In this document: positions 1 to 7,579 of the stretch, one piece after another
Position numbering within the stretch: the stretch's first letter is position 1
How the letters are laid out: each line of letters begins with the position of its first letter
Assembly: GCF_001668575.1 (NCBI RefSeq)
Contig: NZ_LZMD01000074.1
Coordinates: forward strand, 62,001 to 126,000
Source of the DNA: Mycobacterium sp. 1164985.4
Lineage (GTDB): Bacteria; Actinomycetota; Actinomycetes; Mycobacteriales; Mycobacteriaceae
Reading direction: 5' to 3'
Length of the DNA stretch: 64,000 nt
Translations under genes and position numbers: made by a program
Notes under the pieces: model-generated
The model's input: the letters and a program-made list of their open reading frames with translations, nothing else
Database searches by the model: none
What the model was told of the DNA's origin: nothing

Positions 1-91
1 ACCCGCATCCGCCGGTCACGCAGTGATCTGAGGCGCCCCCGCCGGGTGACGACGAAGGTTAGGCCGACGCGGTGGGGGCAATTCAAGATCT

Positions 92-1162
92 ATGCCCGAC
101 GAACCGCTGCGCCGCGACCTGCTGCAAGAGCTCCTCCACGCGTACGGCCCGTGCGGCCAGGAGAACTCCGTGCGGGAGGTGTGCCGCCGCGAGCTGGAGC
201 CGCACGCCGACGATATGTGGGTCGACGAGGCGGGGAACCTCGTCGGCCTGATCCACGGCCGTGACCGGCAGGCGCAGGCGATCCGCGTGATGGCGCACAT
301 GGACGAGCTGTCGATGCTCGTCAAGCGCATCAACGACGACGGAACCCTGCGCATGACGCCGCTGGGCACGATGTATCCGGGGAACTTCGGCCTCGGCCCC
401 GTTGCACTGCTCGGCGACCAGCGCACCGTCTGCGGCGTGCTGACGCTCGGCTCCGAGCACACCACCAAGGAGAGCGCGCGCATCTGGGAGACCAAACCCG
501 ATCAGGGAGATCAGGCGCTGGACTGGCTGCACGTGTACGTCTTCACCGGCCACAGTCGGGAGGAGCTCGCCGAAGCCGGGATCAAACCGGGCACACGGGC
601 GTGCGTGCACCGCAGCAAGCGCACCTTGATCGACGTCGGCTCCGACTACCTCGGGTGCTACTTCATGGATGACCGCGCCGCGGTCACAGCGCTGCTGGAC
701 GCGGCCGGCCGGCTCACTTCGGACGAGGGACGCCCCGCACGCGACACCTATCTCGTGTTCACCACCAGCGAGGAGGTCGGCGGTGTCGGCGGCACATTCG
801 CCAGCCGCGCTCTGCCCGGTGACCTGACCCTGGCACTGGAGGTGGGTCCGACGGAGGAGGAGTACGGCACTACGTGCAGCGGCGGCCCGATCGTCGCGTA
901 CAGCGACGCCGAGACCATCTACGACAAGACCGTCGCCGACGCGCTGATCTGCGCCGCCACCGACCTCGGGCTGTCGCCTCAGCCCGCGGTGCTCGGCGCG
1001 TTCGAATCCGATGCCTCACACGCGAAAGCCAGCGGGCTCACGGCTCGTGCCGGCCTGCTGTGCCTGCCCACGCTCAGCACGCACGGCTACGAAGTCATTG
1101 CGCGACACGCGATTCCGGACATGGCCGCGACGCTCGCCGAATTCCTGCGGCGCGGTGTGTGA
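92..1162 (+). CDS. M42-family metallo-aminopeptidase
   Basis: A 356-residue member of the M42 family (glutamyl/deblocking aminopeptidases, once annotated as endoglucanases), expected to be a cytosolic two-metal enzyme trimming N-terminal residues from peptides. Candidate metal and catalytic residues are visible in family order: H69 and D71 in AHMDEL, D193/D194 in FMDDR, E227/E228 in TTSEEVG, E250 in LEVGP and H331 in THGYE. Length is normal. The ATG at 92 is the first start giving the family N-terminus; no strong ribosome site is visible. It is followed 7 bases later by the end of a convergent gene, so it appears monocistronic within the window. The exact substrate cannot be deduced. Confidence 0.85.
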   Translation: MPDEPLRRDLLQELLHAYGPCGQENSVREVCRRELEPHADDMWVDEAGNLVGLIHGRDRQAQAIRVMAHMDELSMLVKRINDDGTLRMTPLGTMYPGNFGLGPVALLGDQRTVCGVLTLGSEHTTKESARIWETKPDQGDQALDWLHVYVFTGHSREELAEAGIKPGTRACVHRSKRTLIDVGSDYLGCYFMDDRAAVTALLDAAGRLTSDEGRPARDTYLVFTTSEEVGGVGGTFASRALPGDLTLALEVGPTEEEYGTTCSGGPIVAYSDAETIYDKTVADALICAATDLGLSPQPAVLGAFESDASHAKASGLTARAGLLCLPTLSTHGYEVIARHAIPDMAATLAEFLRRGV

Positions 1163-1169
1163 TTCGCGG

Positions 1170-1826
1170 TCAGCCGTCGAGTTCGCCGGCGATTCCCCGC
1201 TCGATCGCCGCGCGGGCGCGCTCGGGTAACACGAGCAGCCCGTCGAGTTCGCGCCGGGCGAGGTCATAGCCGCGTTCGCGTTCCTGCGGGGTGGCCGCGG
1301 TGTCAGTCGCGATGCGCAACATGCTCTGGGCGCGAGCGATGCGCTGCTGATCCTGTGCCGAGAAGTCGCTGCGCCGACGACGGACCGCCTCGCTCTCGGC
1401 GGCCTCGAACGCGGTGACGTAGTCGGTGACGGCGTCGACGTACTCGCGCGCCGCGCCGGCATCGTCGACGAGATCCTCCGCCTTGGCCGGGCGCAACAGG
1501 TCCGCGCGCAGTTTGGTCCGGTGAAATCGCTCGGTCAACGGGTCGCGCATGTCGGTCATCAGCGGGTAGTCGAGCAGCTTCGCGACGTCGAGTTCGTATT
1601 CGAGCCAGCGGGTGTCGACCCGGTCGTGCGCCTTCACCGCCCGCGCGATCGCCTGCCACTGCACGCCGGGACCCGCGACGCGCCGCGGCGGATCGGTGGC
1701 GATCTCTTCGCGACGGCCGTCCTGGCGTGCGCGGGCCGCCGCCACGGCCCGCCATCCGCCGTAGAGCACGCCGACGAGCGGAACAAGCACGATCAGCAGC
1801 TCGAGCAGGCGGATGATCAAGCCCAT
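1170..1826 (-). CDS. Conserved hypothetical protein with N-terminal membrane anchor
   Basis: A 218-residue protein I do not recognise by function. The N-terminus MGLIIRLLELLIVLVPLVGV is a single hydrophobic segment (about residues 2-25) followed by Arg-rich sequence, so the rest should face the cytoplasm. The body is acidic and helical with many Arg/Glu/Ala residues and no catalytic motif. The reading frame is open upstream to 1985, but the extra residues are Arg/Gly/Pro-rich translation of intergenic DNA, so the ATG at 1826 just before the hydrophobic segment was chosen. It lies 35 bases downstream of the DUF899 gene on the same strand and may be cotranscribed with it. Confidence 0.7.
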   Translation of the reverse strand: MGLIIRLLELLIVLVPLVGVLYGGWRAVAAARARQDGRREEIATDPPRRVAGPGVQWQAIARAVKAHDRVDTRWLEYELDVAKLLDYPLMTDMRDPLTERFHRTKLRADLLRPAKAEDLVDDAGAAREYVDAVTDYVTAFEAAESEAVRRRRSDFSAQDQQRIARAQSMLRIATDTAATPQERERGYDLARRELDGLLVLPERARAAIERGIAGELDG

Positions 1827-1861
1827 GCAGCCAGGATGCCACCGGGGCGGAATCGAGCGGT

Positions 1862-2569
1862 TCAGCCCTGCTCGGCACCTGGACCGTAGGCCCGCGCGAT
1901 GTCGGGCGAGTCGAGCCAGCCCGAGTAGGTCGGCCGCTGCGGCCAACCCTCCGGCGAGTCCTGCCACTCCTCCTGGCGGCCCCACGGAAGCACGTCGATG
2001 AGCGCGAACGTGTGGCTGAGTTGTTCGGTGCCGCGGCCGTTGGTGTGCCAGGTCCGGTAAACCGTGTCACCGTCACGCAGGAACACGTTCACCCCGAATC
2101 CTTCACCGGGCGCGGCGTCGACATCGGCGCCGAACGAGCTCTCCGAGGACGAGTACCAGTCCATCCGGTTGCCGACCTTGGCGCGGTACGCCAGCGCCTC
2201 CTCGATCGGGCCGTTGGTGACGATGACGAAGCGGGCGTCGTAGTTGTCGAGGAACTCGAGGCGGGTGAACTGTGAGGTGAAGCCGGTGCAGCCGCCGCAC
2301 TGCCATTCCGCGCCGTCGGACCACATGTGGTTGTAGACGATCAGCTGCGAGCGGCCTTCGAAGATGTCGGCCAGGCGAACCGGGCCCTTCTTGCCGATCA
2401 ATGTGTAATCGGGCATCCGGACCATGGGCAGCCGCCTGCGCTGGGCGGCGATGGCGTCCAGTTCTCGCGTCGCCGCCTTCTCGCGGCGGCGCAGGTCATC
2501 GAGCGCGGCGCGCCACGTCGCATGGTCGACGACGGGGGGTAAGGCGGCTGGTTGAGTCGTGACGGACAT
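1862..2569 (-). CDS. DUF899 family thioredoxin-like protein
   Basis: A 235-residue protein of the DUF899 family, which adopts a thioredoxin-like fold. Visible family features are the N-terminal helical region with WRAALDDLRRREKAATRE, then RLPMVRM, the segment GRSQLIVYNHMW and the Cys pair in WQCGGCTGF (about residues 88-97), close to a CxxC redox motif. The C-terminal part ends in the usual WPQRPTYSGWLDSPDIARAYGP. The reaction is unknown; a redox or detoxification role is inference from the fold. The start at 2569 follows an AGGAGGAACG ribosome site. Confidence 0.85.
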   Translation of the reverse strand: MSVTTQPAALPPVVDHATWRAALDDLRRREKAATRELDAIAAQRRRLPMVRMPDYTLIGKKGPVRLADIFEGRSQLIVYNHMWSDGAEWQCGGCTGFTSQFTRLEFLDNYDARFVIVTNGPIEEALAYRAKVGNRMDWYSSSESSFGADVDAAPGEGFGVNVFLRDGDTVYRTWHTNGRGTEQLSHTFALIDVLPWGRQEEWQDSPEGWPQRPTYSGWLDSPDIARAYGPGAEQG

Positions 2570-2636
2570 CGGGCGTTCCTCCTGCGGTGGTGGGGCAGTC
2601 GCAGGTTATGACCGACTCAGCGGCCGAAAGTCATCG

Positions 2637-2795
2637 CTATTTGCTCTTCTTGCCGCCGCTGGAGTTCTTGCCGCCCTTCTTCGAGGCATCGGGCGTATTG
2701 GCGATCGCCGCTGCTCGGGACTTGCTCATGCCCTTCTTGCGCAGACCCTCGTATTGCTTGTCGTTCTTGACGCTGGAACCGTGATCCTTCGCCAT
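2637..2795 (-). CDS. Small basic Lys/Ser-rich protein (DUF7218-like)
   Basis: A 52-residue protein starting MAKDHGSSVKNDKQYEGLRK and ending in a run of Lys, Gly and Ser. Such short proteins are common in mycobacteria and, from memory, are filed under DUF7218; I cannot check this. The central part (GMSKSRAAAIANTPD) resembles plasmid-stabilisation or Rho-like helical motifs; the tail is disordered and basic, so nucleic-acid binding is plausible but unproven. The start is set by AAGGAGGGCC upstream of the ATG at 2795; longer in-frame starts have no ribosome site. Confidence 0.75.
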   Translation of the reverse strand: MAKDHGSSVKNDKQYEGLRKKGMSKSRAAAIANTPDASKKGGKNSSGGKKSK

Positions 2796-2880
2796 GGTGG
2801 CCCTCCTTGATGGTGGTCCGCACCGAATACCCGCGAGCGTGCGTGTCTGCACACGACACACCGCGAAATCTCGACAGTTT

Positions 2881-2910
2881 GTGCACGCTCACGCCCCGGC
2901 GAGCGTGCAC
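2881..2910. terminator. Intergenic hairpin after the damaged SDR gene
   Basis: Perfect 10-bp inverted repeat GTGCACGCTC / GAGCGTGCAC with a 10-base loop, immediately beyond the ancestral stop of the minus-strand SDR. There is no T-run, as is usual for mycobacterial hairpins. It belongs to a family of similar hairpins in this window (8788, 17447, 25281, 36231). Terminator function is inferred from position. Confidence 0.55.
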
Positions 2911-2913
2911 ATA

Positions 2914-3780
2914 TCACCGCAGGACGTGCGGATACTGCTCGGCCGGGTGGACACCGAACATGTCCCGGTACGACGGTGGCTGCCGGTCGCCGTCGTCCTT
3001 GATGCCGTACTTGACCGCCAACTCCGCACCGATCAGCGTCTGGCCGCTGACCTACATCAGGGCGGGATCCCGATACAGCGCCCAGATGACGTGGCCCGTC
3101 AGCTCCGGGGTTTCGGCGGTGTCGACAATGTGCCCGAACTTCTCGGGGTTGCCCGCGATGATCCCGCGGACCCGCTCAGTCAACAGCGAACCCATCCAGA
3201 TCGACACCGCGGCGATGCCGAATTCCCGAAAGTCGAAGGCCATGTCGGCGGCCATCTTGTCGGTGCCGGCCTTCGGGACTCCATAGGCCGGCCCGAATGC
3301 GTAATGCACGGCGCCCGACGATGACGTGAACGCGACCAGGCCGCTGCGCTGGGGAAGCATCAGCGGCGCGGCATAGACGGTTGCGACATAGCTGCTGCGC
3401 AGCCCGACGTCGAGTGTGTCGATGACGTTGAGCGGCTCTTCCCAGAACTTCGTGCGGCCCATCATCTCGTCGCGGACCAGCGCGGCGTTGTTGACCAATA
3501 CGTCGATACGGCCCTGTTCGCGCGCGACCCGATCGAAGAAGGCCTTGACCTGGTCGTCGTCGCCGTGGTCCACGCGGACGGCGATGCCTTTGCCTCCCGC
3601 ATCCGTGACCGCTTGTGCCGTCTCATCGATCGTGCCCGACAATCCCGAACCCTCTGTGTCGGCACCGTTCTCGGTGCGCCCCGTGACGTACACCGTGCAG
3701 CCGTGGCTGCCGAGCGCACGCGCGATGCCCGCGCCCGCACCGCGACTGGCCCCTGTCACCACCGCGACGGTCTCGGTCAC
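2914..3780 (-). pseudogene. SDR family oxidoreductase with in-frame TAG 45 codons before its ancestral end
   Basis: A classical short-chain dehydrogenase. It shows the cofactor motif TGASRGAGAG, the NNA motif, and the catalytic Ser and YGVPK (YxxxK) in the SSSGAVHY...YGVPKAG region. Translation from GTG 3780 (ribosome site GAGGAG) ends at a TAG at 3052-3054 after 242 residues. In the same frame past the TAG, 45 further codons read as normal SDR C-terminus (VSGQTLIGAELAVKYG ... PHVLR) and end at TGA 2914-2916. The TAG therefore looks like a nonsense change of a sense codon such as GAG. The truncated product keeps the active site but loses its C-terminus. It is divergent from the TetR gene and has the shared operator at 3823-3838 in its promoter. 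Confidence 0.8.
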
Positions 3781-3822
3781 CTGATCACTCTCCTCGAACG
3801 TCCGACTTCCTACGACGCTGTA

Positions 3823-3838
3823 CTGTACGCTCGTATAG
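3823..3838. promoter_or_regulatory. TetR-type operator, site A
   Basis: CTGTACGCTCGTATAG contains the 14-bp palindrome TGTACGCTCGTATA. It lies 43-58 bases upstream of the SDR start on the minus strand and in the divergent region with the TetR gene. The same motif recurs at 4626, 7547, 7565, 10230 and 10250, so it is probably the binding site of the adjacent TetR. Confidence 0.75.
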
Positions 3839-3969
3839 CGTGCTTGGTCGAGTCGACCTGTGAAGAGCGCGGCAGTCGGATGCGTTCTGACGAACCGCAT
3901 GTCGGCGTCACCCGCAGCCGAAGCCACCGCAGGTGCGAGAATATTCGTCAGCCAATCTGAGAGGTGACG

Positions 3970-4602
3970 ATGGCAGCATCGCCCCGCCGCGTCGGCGCCG
4001 AGACGTCGAAGACACGCGACATCCTGCTGGACTCCGTCGAGAAGATGATGCTCGAGGAGGGGTACGCCAGCGTGAGTTATCGCGCGCTGGCGGCCAAGGC
4101 GGGAGTCACCGCGAGCCTGGTGCAGTACTACTTCCCCTCGCTCGACGACATCTTTCTCGCGGCGATCCGACGCTACTCCGAGCGCAACCTCGCGGTGTTG
4201 AGCGAGGCGCTCGAGACCCGGTCCGAGGATCCCCTGCACGCGCTGTGGGAGTACAGCTGGGACGAGGCGACCGGCGCCCTCATCACCGAATTCATGGCGC
4301 TGGGCAACCATCGCAAGTCGATCGCATCCGAGATCGCCGAGGTCACCAACCGGGTCCGCAAGATCCAGGTCGACGCACTGGCGCAGCGGTACGGCGCTCG
4401 CACCCGTCTCGACGGTGATCTGTCGCTGGGCGCCGCCGTGCTGTTGATCACCGGGATCCCGAAGTTCCTCAACCTCGAGGAGGGGGTCGGCGTCGACGCG
4501 TCACACACCGAGGTCGTCAAGGCGGTCGAAAAGTACCTCGACGCAATCGAACCCCGGCCCGCGCAACGTAGGCCCAAGAAAAGGTCGACCACCCGTCGCT
4601 GA
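3970..4602 (+). CDS. TetR/AcrR family transcriptional regulator of the catabolic island
   Basis: A 210-residue regulator with a typical N-terminal helix-turn-helix (about residues 12-58): DILLDSVEKMMLEEGYASVS, then RALAAKAGVTASLVQYYFPS. The C-terminal ligand domain is divergent and ends in a basic tail (RRPKKRSTTRR). The ATG at 3970 follows GAGAGGTG; a GTG at 3964 in the same frame is less well placed. It is divergent from the damaged SDR. Identical-type palindromes lie at its own promoter and at every divergent promoter up to 10.3 kb, so I infer it represses the surrounding SDR, P450, F420-oxidoreductase and nitroreductase genes. The inducer is unknown, probably an island substrate or its CoA ester. 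Confidence 0.85.
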   Translation: MAASPRRVGAETSKTRDILLDSVEKMMLEEGYASVSYRALAAKAGVTASLVQYYFPSLDDIFLAAIRRYSERNLAVLSEALETRSEDPLHALWEYSWDEATGALITEFMALGNHRKSIASEIAEVTNRVRKIQVDALAQRYGARTRLDGDLSLGAAVLLITGIPKFLNLEEGVGVDASHTEVVKAVEKYLDAIEPRPAQRRPKKRSTTRR

Positions 4603-4609
4603 GCTTGCT

Positions 4610-4640
4610 ACACGACTGTATGACTTGTACGTTCGTACAG
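4610..4640 (+). promoter_or_regulatory. TetR-type operator, site B, upstream of SDR
   Basis: A strong site, TTGTACGTTCGTACAG (4625-4640), contains a perfect palindrome TGTACG/CGTACA. A degenerate copy, ACACGACTGTAT (4610-4621), lies with its centre 17 bases away. The pair ends 28 bases before the GTG start of the SDR at 4669. Confidence 0.75.
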
Positions 4641-4668
4641 CAAGTGGTGCGACAGCAAGGGGACAAGC

Positions 4669-5412
4669 GTGAACCGCGTGGCAGTGGTCACCGGCGGCGG
4701 CTCGGGGCTGGGCCGCTCGATTGCCGAACATCTTGCCCGCGACGGACATTCCGTCGCCATCGTGGACGTCGACCTCGACTCCGCATCCCAGGTGGCCGAC
4801 GAGATGCAGGCGTCGGGTGCACGCGCCGTGGGAATCCAGGCCGACGTGTCCGATCGGGCCGCCGTACAACAGGCGTTTGATGCGGCACGTACGTCGTTGG
4901 GGCCGACCGGGATTCTGGTAACCAGCGCGGCGCTGGCCGGTTTCACCAAGTTCGACGAAATCACCCTCGACGAATGGAACCGCTACCTGGCGGTCAACCT
5001 CACGGGCACCTTCCTGTGTATGCAGGCCGCCTTGGCCGACATGGTCGCTTCGCAGTGGGGGCGGATCGTCACGATCTCGTCGGCTGCCGGTCAGACCGGT
5101 GCCGTCCGTCAGGGCCATTATTCGGCGACCAAGGGCGGGGTCATCGCGATGACCAAGACCGTCGCAGCGGAGTACGCCTCGCGGGGCATCACCGCAAACA
5201 CCATTCCGCCATTCGTGATCGACACCCCGATGCTGCGCGAACACCAGCGGGCCAAGAAGCTGCCCCCGGCCGAGGTGCTGGTGCGGGCCATCCCCGCCGG
5301 CCGCCTCGGCACCGGGGACGACGTGGCGGCGACGTGTGCGTTCTTGTGTTCGGAGGCAGCGGGTTACGTGACCGGGCAGGTGATCGGCGTCAACGGGGGC
5401 GCGGTGCTGTGA
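4669..5412 (+). CDS. SDR family NAD(P)-dependent oxidoreductase
   Basis: A 247-residue classical SDR, probably interconverting an alcohol and a ketone. It shows TGGGSGLG (residues 9-16), acidic residues after beta-2 (VDVD) that favour NAD(H), catalytic Ser in TISSAAG and YSATK, and the C-terminal cofactor segment ending in NGGAVL. The usual NNAG is replaced by TSAALAG. The GTG at 4669 follows AAGGGGAC; no better upstream start exists. It is transcribed away from the TetR gene and carries the operator pair in its promoter, so it should belong to the same regulon. Confidence 0.87.
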   Translation: MNRVAVVTGGGSGLGRSIAEHLARDGHSVAIVDVDLDSASQVADEMQASGARAVGIQADVSDRAAVQQAFDAARTSLGPTGILVTSAALAGFTKFDEITLDEWNRYLAVNLTGTFLCMQAALADMVASQWGRIVTISSAAGQTGAVRQGHYSATKGGVIAMTKTVAAEYASRGITANTIPPFVIDTPMLREHQRAKKLPPAEVLVRAIPAGRLGTGDDVAATCAFLCSEAAGYVTGQVIGVNGGAVL

Positions 5413-5416
5413 CGCG

Positions 5417-5851
5417 TTAACCGGCGGGCGGCACGGGTCGCACCTTGTTGTGCACCAACTCGATCAGCTGACCCTCGAGATCGCGGGCCATGCAGGCGAA
5501 TCCGCCGCCGGGGTCGGCGACGATCGTGCCGCCCGCGGAGGTGAGCGCCGCCTGTGCCGCGGCAATGTCGTCGACGGCGATCGACAGGTGCGTCAGGCCT
5601 GCACCGACCATGCCGCGTTCAGGCTCATCGGGTGCCGGGTGCCCCGAGAACGTCAGCAGCTGCAGGACGAAGCCGTCCTCCTGCTGTAGGTAGGCGGCTT
5701 CGAACCCGATCGGCGACGTGAGCGGAAGCAGCCCAGCAGCCATTTCGTCGGGGATCGTCAGGCGTTTCACCTCGGCGAAGCCGAGCGCCTCGTAGAACCG
5801 CTTGGACGCGTCGAGGTCGCGTACGCGCAGACCGACATGGCTGACTCCCAT
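5417..5851 (-). CDS. VOC (glyoxalase/dioxygenase-fold) family protein
   Basis: A 144-residue single-chain vicinal-oxygen-chelate protein with two beta-alpha-beta-beta-beta halves: MGVSHVGLRVRDLDASKRFY at the start and THLSIAVDDIAAAQAALTSAG from about residue 86. Candidate metal ligands are H5, H88 and the Glu in GQLIELVH near the end. Members isomerise, cleave or chelate small substrates; which applies is not visible. Its start lies 1 base after the stop of the upstream SDR gene, so it is the last gene of the 7519-5417 operon (F420-type oxidoreductase, SDR, VOC). Confidence 0.83.
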   Translation of the reverse strand: MGVSHVGLRVRDLDASKRFYEALGFAEVKRLTIPDEMAAGLLPLTSPIGFEAAYLQQEDGFVLQLLTFSGHPAPDEPERGMVGAGLTHLSIAVDDIAAAQAALTSAGGTIVADPGGGFACMARDLEGQLIELVHNKVRPVPPAG

Positions 5852-5852
5852 G

Positions 5853-6629
5853 TCACACCCCCGCCGGGCCGGGGCCGCCGTGCATGTACAGCGTCTGGCC
5901 CGAACAGAAGCTGGACGCGTCGGAGGCGAAGAACAACACGCCGTGACCGATCTCGTCGGGTTCGCCGACGCGGCCGGCTCCGTTGGTCTGCCCGATCATG
6001 TCGATGTCGAAGCCCTGTCGCTGCGCGTCGGATTCGAGCCCCGGCGTACGGATTGCCCCGCAGGCGATGGCGTTGACCCGCACGCCCTTACGGGTCCAGG
6101 CGGCCGCCATCGATCCGGTCAGATTGTTCAGCCCGGCCTTGGCCGCGGCGTAGGCCACCGCCTGGGGCATGGCCAACAGGCTGGCGCCCGACGAGATGTT
6201 GACGATCGAACCCCTGCCCTGCTTGATCATCGGCTCGACCGCGGCACGAGACAAGTACCACGCACTGGACAGGTTGAGGTCGAGGACGTGCTGCCATTCG
6301 TCGTCGCTCCACTTCATGATCGACTTCGTCTCACCGCCGCCGGCGTTGTTGACCAGAACGTCGAGCCGCCCGAACTCGGTCAGCGTCGTGGCGACCAGCT
6401 CGCGGCACGCATCGGCCTGGGTCACGTCGGTCGGCACCGCGAGCGCGCGGCGGCCGAGCGCCTCGATCTCGGTGACGGCGGATTTCAGCGGTTCCGTTCG
6501 CCTACCGGCGAGCACGATGTCGGCGCCGCGCTCGGCCAGCGTCAGCGCCGAACCGCGGCCGATTCCGGTCCCTCCGCCGGTGATGACGGCGACCCGTCCC
6601 TCCATCGAGAATCTGTCGTTCACGGTCAT
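5853..6629 (-). CDS. SDR family oxidoreductase
   Basis: A 258-residue classical SDR with TGGGTGIG, AGRR after beta-2 (Arg residues suit NADP(H)), NNAGG, catalytic Ser in ISSGASL and YAAAK. The start at ATG 6629 was chosen for its AAAGGAC ribosome site; the longer frame to 6665 adds unrelated residues. It is the middle gene of a three-gene operon led by the F420-type oxidoreductase and followed by the VOC protein. The unusual C-terminus (FCSGQTLYMHGGPGPAGV) resembles 2,4-dienoyl- or 3-oxoacyl-type reductases, but the substrate is unknown. Confidence 0.87.
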   Translation of the reverse strand: MTVNDRFSMEGRVAVITGGGTGIGRGSALTLAERGADIVLAGRRTEPLKSAVTEIEALGRRALAVPTDVTQADACRELVATTLTEFGRLDVLVNNAGGGETKSIMKWSDDEWQHVLDLNLSSAWYLSRAAVEPMIKQGRGSIVNISSGASLLAMPQAVAYAAAKAGLNNLTGSMAAAWTRKGVRVNAIACGAIRTPGLESDAQRQGFDIDMIGQTNGAGRVGEPDEIGHGVLFFASDASSFCSGQTLYMHGGPGPAGV

Positions 6630-6661
6630 GTCCTTTCTTGGTGGGTCTGTGGCTTTGCGCG

Positions 6662-7519
6662 TCAACGCAGTTCGTCGATGACGGTGAGGTAGCGATCGAG
6701 GTAGGCCAACGTGGTCGAGGGATCGTCGCCGTCACGACGGCCGCCGCCCAGCACCACCCTGTTGATTCCGAGATCCCGGTAGCGAAGCAGCCTTTCGGGT
6801 TTCGGATCTCCCCACGCCATGACGGTGATATCGAGCGCGGCGGGGTCGCGTCCGACGTCCTCCGCCGTAGAGCGATAGTCGGCAAGCGCCGCAGGCAGAT
6901 CACGGAATGCGGCGTCGCCTGGCAGCCACCCGTCGGCCCAGCCGAGGCACTCACGCGTCGCCTTGGGCCCGGTGGTAGCCGCCAGCAGCGGCGGATGCGG
7001 TTGCTGGTGTGGTTTGGGGTAGCTCCAGACCGGCGCGAAATCGTAGAATTCGCCGTGGTGTTCGGCTTCATCGTCGGTCCACAGCGTCTCGAGTGCGGCC
7101 ATCATGTCCGCCAGTGCGCGGTAGCGGTCCCGCCATGCGATCGAACTGCCCACCTCGAGTTCGGCGCGCATTCCAACCCCGACACCGAGCACCAGACGCC
7201 CCTGGCTTATCTGGTCAAGCGTCGCGACTTCCTTTGCGAAGGTGAAGATTTCGCGTTCGAGCGGTAGCACTACCGAGGTGCCGACCCGCAGCGTCTCGGT
7301 CGCCTGCGCGGCCGCCAGCAGTGACAGGAACGGATCCCACATCTGCTTCTGCGATGCGAGCAAACCGCCGGGCACCCGCTCTTTGGCGGCGACGGGTATC
7401 TGTGGGTGCTCACCGACCCAGAGCGATTCGAATCCCCTGGCTTCGAGTTCGGCGCCGAGGACGTCGGGTTGGAGGTCGCGTGGCGTGTTCAGCGAGACGA
7501 ACCCGAGATCCACCGCCAC
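6662..7519 (-). CDS. LLM-class F420-dependent oxidoreductase
   Basis: A 285-residue TIM-barrel protein of the luciferase-like monooxygenase class, subfamily typical of mycobacterial F420-dependent enzymes. Landmarks are the N-terminal LGFVSLNTP, RGFESLWVGEH, TLRVGTSVVLPLEREIF, the loop GRLVLGVGVGMRAEL and the late PPLLAATTGPKA. It probably uses F420H2 (or FMN) to reduce or oxygenate an island intermediate. It leads the minus-strand operon 7519-5417 and is divergent from the P450, only 41 bases away, with an operator in that gap and a second one in the start of the P450 gene. Both divergent units should therefore be controlled together. Confidence 0.87.
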   Translation of the reverse strand: MAVDLGFVSLNTPRDLQPDVLGAELEARGFESLWVGEHPQIPVAAKERVPGGLLASQKQMWDPFLSLLAAAQATETLRVGTSVVLPLEREIFTFAKEVATLDQISQGRLVLGVGVGMRAELEVGSSIAWRDRYRALADMMAALETLWTDDEAEHHGEFYDFAPVWSYPKPHQQPHPPLLAATTGPKATRECLGWADGWLPGDAAFRDLPAALADYRSTAEDVGRDPAALDITVMAWGDPKPERLLRYRDLGINRVVLGGGRRDGDDPSTTLAYLDRYLTVIDELR

Positions 7520-7545
7520 GCTCCTTTACGTCGCCACCGGTTGTG

Positions 7546-7579
7546 CCATACGATCGTACAATGCCATACGTTCGTACAA
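7546..7579. promoter_or_regulatory. Two TetR-type operators, sites C1 and C2
   Basis: C1 is CATACGATCGTACA (7547-7560) and C2 is CATACGTTCGTACA (7565-7578), with centres 18 bases apart. C1 fills the end of the 41-base divergent gap. C2 lies inside the first codons of the P450 gene and supplies residues 2-6 (PYVRT). A repressor bound here would cover both starts. Confidence 0.75.

Noticed and set aside
1..33. Possible last codons of an upstream gene ending at TGA 31-33
   Set aside because: Nine codons are too few to support a call.
2845..2870. CACACGACACACC near the hairpin at 2881 as a further palindrome
   Set aside because: Short GTGTC/GACAC arms only; similar bits occur by chance in this composition.
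5802..6692. 296-codon plus-strand frame opposite an SDR
   Set aside because: Antisense of the SDR with YAAAK and TGGGTGIG motifs; low-complexity composition.
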